15,914 nt of DNA from Phlegmacium glaucopus (lineage: Eukaryota; Basidiomycota; Agaricomycetes; Agaricales; Cortinariaceae): contig MU130365.1 of the NCBI GenBank assembly GCA_015039465.1, positions 58,510 through 74,423 on the forward strand, given 5' to 3'. The position numbers and the translations under genes were made by a program. Below are positions 8,406 through 15,914 of the stretch, one piece after another. Under the pieces are notes generated by a model that did no database searches, had not been told where the DNA came from, and was given only the letters and a program-made list of their open reading frames with translations. The first letter of the stretch is position 1. The number at the start of each line of letters is the position of its first letter.

Positions 8406-8474
8406 TCGCGTAGAACGTGTTCACTTTTTCCACAGTAAACGGCTCTGTGGAAAAAGTGAACACGTTCTACGCGA
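8406..8474. repeat. Perfect inverted repeat: 30-bp arms, 9-nt loop
   Basis: Left arm 8406-8435 (starting TCGCGTAGAACG, ending TTTTTCCACAG) pairs without mismatch with 8445-8474 around the loop TAAACGGCT. The pairing stops abruptly outside the arms. A shorter relative, GGAAAAAGTGAA, recurs at about 8519-8530. It lies 135 bp (or 19 bp, with the upstream exon) in front of the unknown minus-strand gene, in its leader or promoter. RNA from either strand would form a long stem. It is too regular for chance; it could be a fold-back element, a small-RNA precursor or a recent palindromic duplication. Confidence 0.95.
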
Positions 8475-9521
8475 TCTTCAAAGTTAGGTATATCGTGGTA
8501 TGAAGACATGATGGTGGAGGAAAAAGTGAAAGATTGATCGTATCGTCTTTCTCACGAAGGTTAAACAGCTAATTTACATATCAACTCTCACGTTTTGAGT
8601 CCAACTGTGTGTATTCTGTTGATTCAAGTTGTGCGCCAATTGTTATATGTCACTTTATTTCTAGTATGATGTGGACGCCCTACGCCCTCAAGAAAGTATT
8701 TTTAGAGAACAAACGGTTTATCCACTGGATGGCAACCATTGTCTGAAAATGGCAATGTGAGTTATTTTCAGTGAAAATCAAGCGTTAGCAAAGCTACGAG
8801 ATAGATGGCAGCCGTTTATCATTTTCATACCAAGATGAGTCTCTCAGGCTGTTCCAGATTTGGAAAATAAGGCATTCGTAACGCGATATAAAAAACTAAC
8901 ATCATGATGGACGTCGCTGATTGGCCCCAAGATCATGCCAGTCTCCTTACGAACTACCTGATTTTGAAATTTAAACTACTCGGAAGCTGGCGGACTACCA
9001 GTGGTACCGTATACATTTATGAATATGTATAATTTCGGGACAAGGGCAAGACAAAGGCCCGTTCATAGGTGGATATACACTTAATGAGCCTATATACATT
9101 AATTCCGAGGTAGTAGTAGAAGTACTTCAAGTTGAAGAGAGTTCCAAAAAGGTTCTGCGAAGTTTCACTCGGGTGTTAAGGACATCCAATTTGGACCGGA
9201 AAGCTATAATATTTCTTATAACCAGAGCCAAGTACCTGCTTCCCCAGTAGAATTCTGTGGTGGGCATGACGGGGTGATAACTTAGACGAAGAGGAAGGAT
9301 GCGGAGGTGATGGAGGTTAGGAACCGAACATGTAGGTGGGGAGAGAGGGATAGTAGTTTGCGAGTATCCATCAACCCAAAGCTATCGGATGTAGTTGAAA
9401 GTGAAAACCCCTATCGATATGCTGCTAAAGGCGTCTGTCAAAGCATAAGGCAGTCATGAACAAGCTTCCAGGCCGTTCTCTTTGACTTGCTTCAAAATCA
9501 GGGGGTATTGGCTTTCCGCTT
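8475..9521. other. Gene-poor stretch
   Basis: I see no supported gene here. Frames on both strands are closed by frequent stops. On the minus strand around 9150-9330 there are weak leucine-rich phrases (VPNLHHLRILPLRL, TTEFYWGSRYLALVI) that could be the decayed C-terminal part of the F-box-like gene upstream, but they cannot be joined in one frame. There is no tRNA-like fold and no further long repeat. Confidence 0.4.
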
Positions 9522-9863
9522 GTGCAGCTAAACCCTCTGGATCCCCTGAAAGTATTGCGGTTTTCTTGTTTCTATTTCGCTTTTTCCCATGAACTTGAAG
9601 ACACGCTATACTCACTTGAAGAAGCTTCTTCAAAGGCCTTTGTGAAAACTTACCTCGAAGGCGTGAATATACCCAGCCTCGATGATCAAAGTCTACTCGC
9701 AGATTACTTGCACGATACCAAGTCTATTGTACGGTTTGAAGGATTCTCCTGCCTCACTGTCGACATCAAATCTTTAGATGATATATTTATTACCGCTCGT
9801 CTATTGGATTTAGCGGCTTTCTCCCTTGAACGACTTGACTTTAGCCAATTCAACCAATATTGA
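9522..9863 (+). CDS. Unassigned leucine-rich ORF, 113 aa
   Basis: A single-exon frame from MQLNPLDPLKVLRF to LDFSQFNQY. It is rich in Leu, Asp and Ser, with KSLDDIFITARLLDLAAFSLERLDF resembling leucine-rich-repeat phrasing. No promoter element, splice partner or family signature is evident. It lies antisense to the region where the decayed minus-strand F-box gene would continue, so it could be an inverted piece of a related F-box/LRR gene, a truncated gene, or a chance frame. I treat it as doubtful. Confidence 0.25.
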   Translation: MQLNPLDPLKVLRFSCFYFAFSHELEDTLYSLEEASSKAFVKTYLEGVNIPSLDDQSLLADYLHDTKSIVRFEGFSCLTVDIKSLDDIFITARLLDLAAFSLERLDFSQFNQY

Positions 9864-10330
9864 GACGAATGGAGGAGGAAAGATTCCAGTTAGGTGATTT
9901 TATCGACAATGAGGGGGAGGTATTGGTCGTGATAGAAAGAGCCCGGGTGATTCTTTGTAACGTGATGTCAAGTGTTTTGCTCGAATGATGACCTCAGAGT
10001 CTGGATAGTAGATAGGATCACGGTGTTCGGAAAGAATGAGGCCCAGACCAGGATCAAAGTCGAATACCTCAAGTAGCCAGCTACCTCTGGATTGGAGGTT
10101 AAGACTTCGTAGAGAAGTTCATATTTGGATGGGTCCTCCTCTTAATTTATAACGGCGGCACCGGAAAGGATAGTGATAGTGCTAAACAAATGTCCACGGG
10201 GAGAAAGAGGTGGCAGAGGAGAGCGCAGCTTTTAAGAGTATATAGTCTGTTGAGAAGTTGATGGATTTATTGACTTCGATTGAAAGAAGATGGGAGTTTG
10301 GAATGAGACGGTTGCGCCAACCACGGGATT
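9842..10330 (-). pseudogene. Decayed F-box/LRR-like gene of the basidiomycete type
   Basis: Minus-strand fragments follow the order of basidiomycete F-box proteins: an F-box-like helix at about 10282-10230 (IEVNKSINF, TDYILLKA), then TLKSCALLCHLFLPV at about 10240-10200, FSTITILSGAAV at about 10190-10155, the phrase KYELLYEVLTSNPEVAGYLR at about 10130-10070, and LPLIVDKIT, stop, LESFLLHSSQYWLNWL at about 9925-9842. The pieces are separated by stops and frame changes (for example TAA after GAAVIN and before LESFLL), so no intact protein is encoded. Such F-box genes are numerous and often degenerate in mushroom genomes. They normally encode substrate adaptors of SCF ubiquitin ligases. The identification rests on phrase resemblance only. 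Confidence 0.5.
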
Positions 10331-10800
10331 TCTGACGGAGCCTGGCAGTAAAGAAGCTGGGTCAACTGGCGTGATGTGGAGGGCAGAAACGACTTGGCGG
10401 GATGCCCAGTCTAGTTGGTTTAGATTTGATGGCCCACTGACGTGAAGAACAACGGATACGTCGAAGCTTCAAGAATGGAGAAGGGTACCTATTACCGAAC
10501 AGGAGATAATATGCGTTGAGATTGTGGTTATATCGCGTCCAAGTTTGTATGCAAATAAAACAAACATATCTTATCTTCGTTTAGTACCCTTCAATCTGCT
10601 TGAGGGACACACCCAACCTACTCCAAGTCAAGTAACGGAAATATTCTCATTAGCTTTCATCGTTGCCCACTCCGTTCACACAAACCGGAATAATGCTCTA
10701 GTCCAATGTGAAAGTGAGAGAAGAACAGGTTTGGAAAGGTATTGTCGAATTTCGTAGATGAACATGAATCCATGTAATCGTAACGGAGGAGAGTCAAGCA
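10331..10800. other. Stretch without a supported gene
   Basis: A 77-residue plus-strand frame at 10524-10757 has no recognisable features and no splice partners; I regard it as chance. The minus strand at 10331-10500 may hold the start region of the decayed F-box gene but has no clear start. Confidence 0.3.
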
Positions 10801-10905
10801 TCAGACCTCACAGTGACCAATGTAGCCGCAGCACAAAAGGGCAGCAATGACAATAAAAAGCAAAGCCATCGAGGTGATCCCCACTTCAGCGTCGACAAAT
10901 GACCC
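10801..10905 (-). CDS. Possible short hydrophobic peptide end
   Basis: A minus-strand frame ends MALLFIVIAALLCCGYIGHCEV, TGA at 10803-10801: one strongly hydrophobic segment followed by Cys/Gly/Tyr residues. The frame is open upstream to about 11000 (VSRTDAFISAILTG), but no start or splice structure can be fixed. Basidiomycetes have many short hydrophobic, Cys-ended peptides of unknown function, and this fragment is reminiscent of them. It may be chance or a relic. Confidence 0.22.
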   Translation of the reverse strand, partial: GSFVDAEVGITSMALLFIVIAALLCCGYIGHCEV

Positions 10906-11036
10906 CTGTGCGAAAAATGGTTTTTTAATTCGCCCCGTTAAGATGGCAGATATGAATGCATCCGTTCTGGATACAAGAACCTGAGATGAGATGTGTTAAC
11001 TTATGAGCTTACTGAAATTGGAACAATAAGTGATGT

Positions 11037-11042
11037 CACGTG
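11037..11042. promoter_or_regulatory. CACGTG E-box upstream of VTI1
   Basis: An exact CACGTG within GTGATGTCACGTGTCAC, 44 bp before the VTI1 ATG. CACGTG is the core site of bHLH factors (Cbf1-type in fungi). Function is inferred. Confidence 0.4.
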
Positions 11043-11085
11043 TCACATCCTTTTACGTCCGCATGTCGTCTCTTCCTTCCTGACA

Positions 11086-12007
11086 ATGGACGCAACGCCG
11101 ACAGCGCTGTTCGACTCGTACGAACAAGACTTCAAACATATAATCCGAAGCATATCGGATAAACTCGAAGGAAGTGGGAAGAATCAACTTGGAGGTATGC
11201 ACTTTACTACACGTAAGCATCTCAACCTCACCGTTTCCTGCAAGAACAACGCAAAGCTGCGCTACGGAAAGTAGAGCTTGAGCTCGATGAAGCAGACGAT
11301 ATCGTACATCTTCCATCTATCAAGACTCACACAAATGCAATCCTCACCATTCTTTCTAGGTATCCCAACTTGAAGTTGAGATCCAAGTCATTCCGCAGTC
11401 TGTTAAACCCCCCTACACGTCTCGTCTAAAGCAAGCCAAATCCGATTTAACCAAATACAAAAAAACTTCCAAGGATCTACACTCCCAAGCCGCTCGTACA
11501 GACCTTCTCGGGGCGTTCAAGACTGGCGGGTCTGTCAACTCTGATGATCCATACGGCGAAAGAAGTGACCGAACAAGGCTTCTGGCTGGAACACAAACAC
11601 TTTCAGATGGTTCTAGGAGGATAGCTGAATCGACGAGCATCGCACTAGAAACGGAGACCCATGGAGCAGATATATTACGTTCGCTGGTGGGACAACGCGA
11701 ACAAATCGAGAATTCACGAAATACGGTTCGTTTTTTCTTGTCTCTCTCCGTCGTGTGTAATAATTGTCTCTTGCATTCATTATTAGCTGCAAACTGCAGA
11801 TGTCTCTATCAGCAAAGCGTCGAGTACGATTAAAGGGATGATCCGACAGTACGTCCTCTAGTCTTCCATTTCGAGTTAGAGAAAACCAATATGCTAACTG
11901 GTCGCTTCCATGACAGGATGAATAAACAGCGAATTTTCCTCAGCATTATCGGTGTCTTTTTTGTCGTCCTCATTTGTTTTATATTGTATTTCAAGCTGGT
12001 CCGGTAA
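11086..12007 (+). CDS. VTI1: Vti1-type v-SNARE (Qb-SNARE)
   Basis: A membrane-anchored SNARE that drives vesicle fusion in Golgi, endosome and vacuole traffic. Five exons, 11086-11194, 11245-11303, 11360-11725, 11787-11848 and 11917-12007, join in phase to 228 residues, the usual family length. The N-terminus MDATPTALFDSYEQDFKHI and the helix EQRKAALRKVELELDEADDI form the start of the three-helix N-domain, continued by KPPYTSRLKQAKSDLTKYKK. DRTRLLAGTQTLSDGSRRIA leads into the SNARE motif (ALETETHGADILRSLVGQREQIENSRNT, exon 4 TADVSISKASSTIKGMIRQM). The zero layer carries Gln in the GQREQI segment. A single C-terminal membrane span (IFLSIIGVFFVVLICFILYF) ends just before the stop, as expected for a tail-anchored SNARE. 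There are no lesions. The start is fixed by the family N-terminus. Confidence 0.95.
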
Positions 12008-12328
12008 CTACCGCTTTATCAACAACCGGGCTGTATTTATTGTTGGACGATTACTGTACCTATCTATGCGCACGTTTGATTACTATTTCTTGACTCACTG
12101 TGACAGCGGTGACGGAGAAGGACTTTGAAGAAGCCTTAACACCTGACAGAGCCCTGTTATTCTGGACTGCAGATCTTGCAAATACACATTGTTGCGATTA
12201 CTTACCTGTAGCTCTGATGCCTCCATGGTGCCACTCTGATTACGTATTTCGATGGCCTTGCACGTGCACATTTCTCGCACCCAGAACGGAGCATAGGGCT
12301 TGGGTTTGAACATGCACCAACAGCCACG
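12008..12328. promoter_or_regulatory. VTI1-URC1 intergenic region with an E-box palindrome
   Basis: These 321 bp hold the VTI1 terminator region and the URC1 promoter. TGCACGTGCA, a perfect 10-bp palindrome with a CACGTG core, lies at 12259-12268, about 60 bp before the URC1 ATG. A minus-strand phrase with an ATG and a GTAAGT donor (MEASELQ, 12220-12200) is present, but I could not support a gene there. Confidence 0.45.
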
Positions 12329-14411
12329 ATGCCAGTATCAGATGCGATATTAACACAGATTCTTGCGCAACTGGAGGCAATACAGCTCTCTCAGCAAACA
12401 TTGCAGGCAAAAGTAAGGGTCTGATTTATACGAAATCAAACGTCTCATCTCACTCCCATTTGCGACTTCAGTTGGATGGCTTATCGACAAATGGCCAGAC
12501 TTCGCCTCTTGAGCCGACGCCCATGCAAGCAATCATTTCATCTAGTCCTCCAAAAGGATCCAATCCGATTCCTTCTCTGAGAATAGCTTCTGCTCCTCCG
12601 ACCGTTAACCCGATTTCACGTCCTGGGGTTATGACTGACAAGGAGCGAGAAAAGCTTTTATATCCGGGTAGAATCAACCTTACAAGTGAGCAGCAACCAT
12701 TCTTTTTGTTCGAGAAAGTCCATCATATGTATCTTCAAAATAACTAATTTGCGACCCATATTATAAGCTTATTCTGATCAACATGGTATCACACCTCATC
12801 CGCTCAAATGGGGAGCTGAGGATCCCATCGTTCGAGGTCCTGTCATCTGTTCACGACTTCCTTCCTCTATAAAACATAGAAATGCCATCGGTGCCCACTC
12901 CGGATCATACTCTATATATCGAGCATTGTCAATTGCTATGGGTTCTCTGAGTCCCACCCACAAACCCGATTACAGCCACACAGAACCTCCCGTATCCATC
13001 CCACCCAACCCTGCTTGGTATGACCCGACCAAGATCGTATCGTTTGATCCTTGGGGTCATCTAGTACCAAGTGTCTTTCGCGCGGAGATAGAAGAAATGG
13101 GGCTGGATGCGAGGCCCAGCATCGCGGTTACCAAAGCCCATTTGAAGATGAGTGAATTAGATGATGCAGCAAGGAAGGGCGATATTACTGTGGACGGACA
13201 TATTGTTCTGAAGAGTGAAACTTCAGGAGTTAAAGTGACTGTGAGCAAGGCAGCGGTGGAGCCAGTGTGGTATTTACCTGGGGTGGCTGAGAGATTCGGC
13301 ATGTATGTGGATTCTCCTGTTCTCTTTGATCGTTTCTTGTTTACTGAAAAGTCACCTAAACCCCATTAGCTCGGAAAGTCTTCTACGACGTGCTTTGTTC
13401 GAAGACACGGGAGGAATGTACCCCGAACTCATCACACGTTCCGATGTCAAAGTCTTTCTACCTCCTATTGGCGGTCTCACCGTCTACATCTGTAAGAGAT
13501 CATCTTTTTGCTAACACTTTTTCTGATGTTGAACTCCCAAGTCGGAAATCCTGCTTTCATGTCTGATGCAAGTAAAGAGTTGACGTTACGCGTGCATGAC
13601 GAATGTATGTAATCATCAAACCTTTTTGGCCTTTTTTGCTAAAAAGATTCGCTCCTTTAAAGGCAACGGTTCCGACGTATTTGGGTCAGATATTTGCACT
13701 TGCAAGCCATACCTTACATATGCCATGGAGGAATGTATACGAACCGCCCAGAAAGGTAGGTAACCTTGAATATCTATATATATCATTATTGACTAACTTC
13801 GTTCGCCAGGGGGTGTAGGCCTCGTCGTTTATTTCCGTAAAGAAGGCCGTGCTTTAGGAGAAGTGACTAAGTACGCGCTTTGCCTTTCACGTTAGTGTTT
13901 CTGATCTTCGATCTTTTGATTTAAGATACCTGGTTTATAACCTCCGTAAACGAGGTGGTGATTCCGCTGACAAATACTTCAAATCGACGGAGATGATTGC
14001 TGGCGTGAAAGATATGCGATTCCAAGCCTTGATGCCCGATATATTACATTGGCTTGGGATCACTAAGATTGACAATATGGTTTCGATGAGCGATATGAAG
14101 TATGATGCTATTGTGAAGAGTGGGATTCCGATCAAGAAGAGATACGATCTTCCTGGTGTGTTCTTTTCTACTGCTCTTGGTTTCTTTCCTCGTACCACCG
14201 GCTTTCTTCCCTCAGCCACATTTTTTATGGTCCTTTGGGTCAATTATACTGAATTTTCATTCTTCTTTGTTCAGATCATCTTATACCTCCAGATTCGAGG
14301 GTAGAGATCGATGCTAAAATCGCAGCCGGGTATTTCTCCAGTGGAAAGCAGATAACGGAAGCAGATCTTTTTAAGACAGTTGGTAGGACTTGGGAGGAGA
14401 CGGAACACTAA
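12329..14411 (+). CDS. URC1: Urc1-type GTP cyclohydrolase II-like protein (uracil catabolism)
   Basis: A fungal homologue of bacterial RibA (GTP cyclohydrolase II); in yeasts Urc1 is needed for uracil catabolism by the URC pathway. Nine exons, 12329-12412, 12472-12685, 12768-13302, 13370-13491, 13542-13604, 13663-13755, 13810-13870, 13926-14155 and 14275-14411, join in phase to 512 residues. The short N-terminal part is coiled-coil-like (QILAQLEAIQLSQQTLQ). Then come RINLTTYSDQHGITPHP, KIVSFDPWGHLVP, AVEPVWYLPGVAERFGI, RALFEDTGGMYPELITRSD and FLPPIGGLTVYI. The Zn ligands are the Cys of HDEC and of CTC in DICTCKPY, matching the C-x(n)-C-x-C of RibA. The catalytic-region equivalent is FRKEGRALGEVTKY, followed by MRFQALMPDILHWLGI. 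It is tandem to VTI1 and intact. The ATG at 12329 is chosen because exon 1 then splices in frame; an ATG at 12312 is out of frame. Confidence 0.94.
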
Positions 14412-14893
14412 GGTGTTCAAATCGATATCCTGATTTGTGTATGCACTGGTTGCGTTATGTTTTTGGCTCCCCTTTCTTAGTGGGGCTTTTGTCTTCCATT
14501 TCTCCGAATAATGATACAGTAATCAGTTGATGTATTTAATTTCAAAAAACAGTTCTAAAATCAAATTTGTACATGTTGTGATGTAAATATCTTTCGGTAG
14601 ATAAGCTAGTACAGGCTAGTACTCCCCTTTGACGTTGACGTATTCGCAGCAGCTCCAATTGAACTGTAGGTGAAAGTTTACTGTATTATAGCAACGGGGA
14701 GGTAAAACTCGGTTGTACAGATGTAGATAGCTAGCTAGGTATTTATGTTAACTTGGGTCTTTGGAGCGCAAAAGAGGAGACGAACATGCAATATTCTGGG
14801 GAAGGGACAGCGGCAACAAGCCAAAAAGTAGCAAGCGAAGATATGGAAATAGTAAAAGAAATACAAATAGAATAGATAAAGATAAAAGCCTAA
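14412..14893. other. URC1 3' region and spacer
   Basis: I see no gene here. The stretch holds A/T-rich 3' UTR-like sequence, a CCCC...GGGG mini-stem at 14468-14487, and two direct copies of GCTAGTAC spaced by AG (14605-14622). A minus-strand frame at 14748-14933 is A/T-rich simple sequence running into the mobile-element terminal repeat, and I do not call it a gene. Confidence 0.45.
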
Positions 14894-14895
14894 TA

Positions 14896-14950
14896 CAGTG
14901 CCTTGCATATTGTTTTGCACACGAAATTTTCACAAGCTGTTTGATGTGAC
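14896..14950 (+). repeat. Left terminal inverted repeat of the Tc1/mariner-like MITE
   Basis: CAGTGCCTTGCATATTG to TGATGTGAC; pairs with 15189-15244 allowing one mismatch and one 1-bp indel. Confidence 0.85.
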
Positions 14951-15188
14951 TTCAGAATCACTCTCCCACGGCAACTCAAAACCCTGGGTCGGTTTTCTTC
15001 TGAGTCTTGACTGACCCTTCATGGCTCCAGAGCCTCGTTCTGTGGCTAGGCCACCATTCTGGATCTTATCCGCGTCTCGTGTACAGCACCAGAACCCCCG
15101 ACGAGCAAACCTTGCCACTGACAATAGGACTGGTACACCAAGATCCGCCGTTGTTTGCTTCCGAAATAAAGTTTGAAGTGACACAGTG

Positions 15189-15244
15189 GTCACATCAAAC
15201 AGCTTGCTGGAAATTTCGTGTGCAAAACAATATGCAAGGCACTG
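15189..15244 (-). repeat. Right terminal inverted repeat of the Tc1/mariner-like MITE
   Basis: Reverse complement of 14896-14950; ends CAAGGCACTG, then TA at 15245-15246. Confidence 0.85.
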
Positions 15245-15613
15245 TAAGATATAGGCATACTCATCCACTGTCACATGACCAAACGTGATAAAGAGTGACA
15301 AAAGTGAAGATATTGAGATAGAAATAGTTATACTAGCTCTGATAAAAATCTGGCCATGCCAGTAAATTTTAAATTTGATTTCAGGTTTTTTGGCGCAAAG
15401 GAATTTTTTATTTTTGAGCTGTGGTAGTTTCTATCTCAATATAAAGGCTGGAAGGCAAAAAAAAACACATTGCAGACACGTGATGCACTTAATACTCACA
15501 GACACATCAATCCTATGCACATGCTTCGGCACTGTCGGCATGTATGCTAACTTAAGGGTCACATCAACATCATGTCAGCTGACAGTGGATGAGTATGGAT
15601 TACCTATATCTTA
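15245..15613. mobile_element. Second fold-back element with TA-bounded inverted repeats
   Basis: The left arm at 15245-15273 (TAAGATATAGGCATACTCAT... to CACTGTCA) pairs with the right arm at 15580-15613 (TGACAGTGGATGAGTATG...CCTATATCTTA). The right arm has 5 extra bases (GATTA) between GAGTATG and CCTATATC. After a further 5-bp gap the pairing continues with CATGA. If the ends are AGATATAGG...CCTATATCT, they are bounded by TA on both sides. The loop of about 300 bp has no gene. The Tc1/mariner-like MITE sits exactly on its left TA. Confidence 0.65.
15310..15442. repeat. Small inverted repeat nested within the second fold-back
   Basis: ATATTGAGATAGAAA at 15310-15324 is repeated inverted at 15428-15442 with no mismatch (15 bp), with about 100 bp between. 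No target duplication is clear. It may be a degenerate MITE or a structural part of the surrounding element. Confidence 0.55.
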
Positions 15614-15914
15614 ATGGATTCAGGCTTCTACCTATGCTGATGTACCATTCCACCACGCAAATCCAATAGTGACATTGGCAAGCTGTGGCGAGCCCCGATG
15701 GGATATATGGCTGTGCGGTGAAAATCCCAAAACAATATGGACGTCGGAATGCAATTTGGATGCAATGCACTGTGGTATTAATATGTTGTTAATCTGTTAT
15801 GGCCCCCGCAATCACATTTATATGTTTCAGTGTCCTGTCAGGACTAGGAACTGAAAACCGATGATAAGAATGGATGCTTTGCCAACACTTTGCCAACAGT
15901 TTTTTTTTTTTTTT
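15614..15914. other. Right-edge spacer ending in a T tract
   Basis: No supported gene. A 61-residue frame at 15669-15854 shows no family features. TTTGCCAACA occurs twice in tandem at about 15878-15898, followed by a run of 15 T (15900-15914) that continues to the edge. Such a T run could be the reverse-strand poly(A) of a retroposed copy, a simple repeat, or a contig end. Confidence 0.4.

Larger units (their letters stand above)
14896..15244. mobile_element. MITE with Tc1/mariner-like ends, 349 bp, TA target duplication
   Basis: Terminal inverted repeats of about 55 bp (14896-14950 and 15189-15244) start CAGTGCCTTGCATATTG and are near-perfect: one substitution and one indel near their inner part. 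The element is flanked by TA at 14894-14895 and 15245-15246. The CAGTGCCTTGCA start resembles known Tc1/mariner ends, and the TA duplication fits that superfamily. The 240-bp interior has no transposase, so this is a non-autonomous MITE. Short frames running through the repeats (shared LIQCLAYCFAHEI phrase on both strands) are translated terminal repeat and not genes. Confidence 0.82.

Noticed and set aside
12095..12313. Minus-strand ORF with an internal GTAAGT...CTGCAG pair (MEASELQ / SRITGLCQVLRLL)
   Set aside because: It lies wholly in the VTI1-URC1 promoter interval, the implied intron is only 39 bp, and I recognise no family.
14605..14622. GCTAGTAC-AG-GCTAGTAC as another hAT footprint
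   Set aside because: The 8-bp repeat fits a footprint in size, but it lies in low-complexity spacer with no reading frame or empty site to test; chance or a simple 10-bp tandem is as likely.
14930..15301. 123-residue minus-strand frame
   Set aside because: It runs through both terminal repeats and the loop of the MITE; its QCLAYCFAHEI phrase is simply the translated repeat and appears from the other repeat too.
15669..15854. 61-residue plus-strand frame near the right edge
   Set aside because: Short, with no recognisable motif and no splice partners, in repeat-rich sequence.

Overview
The window looks like nuclear DNA of a mushroom-forming basidiomycete (Agaricomycetes). The reasons are short (about 40-120 bp) GT-AG introns at high density, a Plavaka-type DNA transposon, a basidiomycete-style F-box relic, and two intact housekeeping genes of fungal type. 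I cannot name the species.

Layout. (1) 1-1556, minus strand: the 5' part of an intact gene with many small exons, coding for an acidic, nuclear-looking protein with an AT-hook-like N-terminus; it runs off the left edge. (2) 1557-1854: a divergent intergenic region with an AP-1/Gcn4-type palindrome. (3) 1855-7098, plus strand: a dead Plavaka transposase gene. It carries an in-frame TGA, a 2012-bp hAT-type non-autonomous element with an 8-bp target duplication (3836-5847), an 8-bp tandem duplication that looks like the footprint of a second, excised hAT element, and a 4-bp frameshift. (4) 7099-7834: transposon 3' flank rich in GTGCA motifs. (5) 7835-8271 (or 8387), minus: a small spliced ORF of unknown function, preceded by a perfect 30-bp-arm hairpin at 8406-8474. 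(6) 8475-10990: gene-poor, with a decayed F-box/LRR-like gene on the minus strand and one unassigned plus-strand ORF. (7) 11086-12007, plus: VTI1, a v-SNARE with 5 exons, intact. (8) 12329-14411, plus: URC1, a GTP-cyclohydrolase-II-like uracil catabolism protein with 9 exons, intact. (9) 14412-15914: a nest of miniature inverted-repeat elements with TA target sites, ending in a T tract.

The two housekeeping genes are tandem, 321 bp apart, and each has a CACGTG E-box shortly upstream of its start. They are unrelated in function (endosomal/Golgi membrane fusion and pyrimidine catabolism). The left half is a transposon graveyard in which the order of events can partly be read: Plavaka insertion, then decay, including two independent hAT hits about 90 bp apart in the original coding sequence. 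I found no evidence for a new multi-gene system. The most unusual items are the modular hairpin and repeat interior of the hAT element, the apparent hAT footprint, and the perfect hairpin at 8406-8474.
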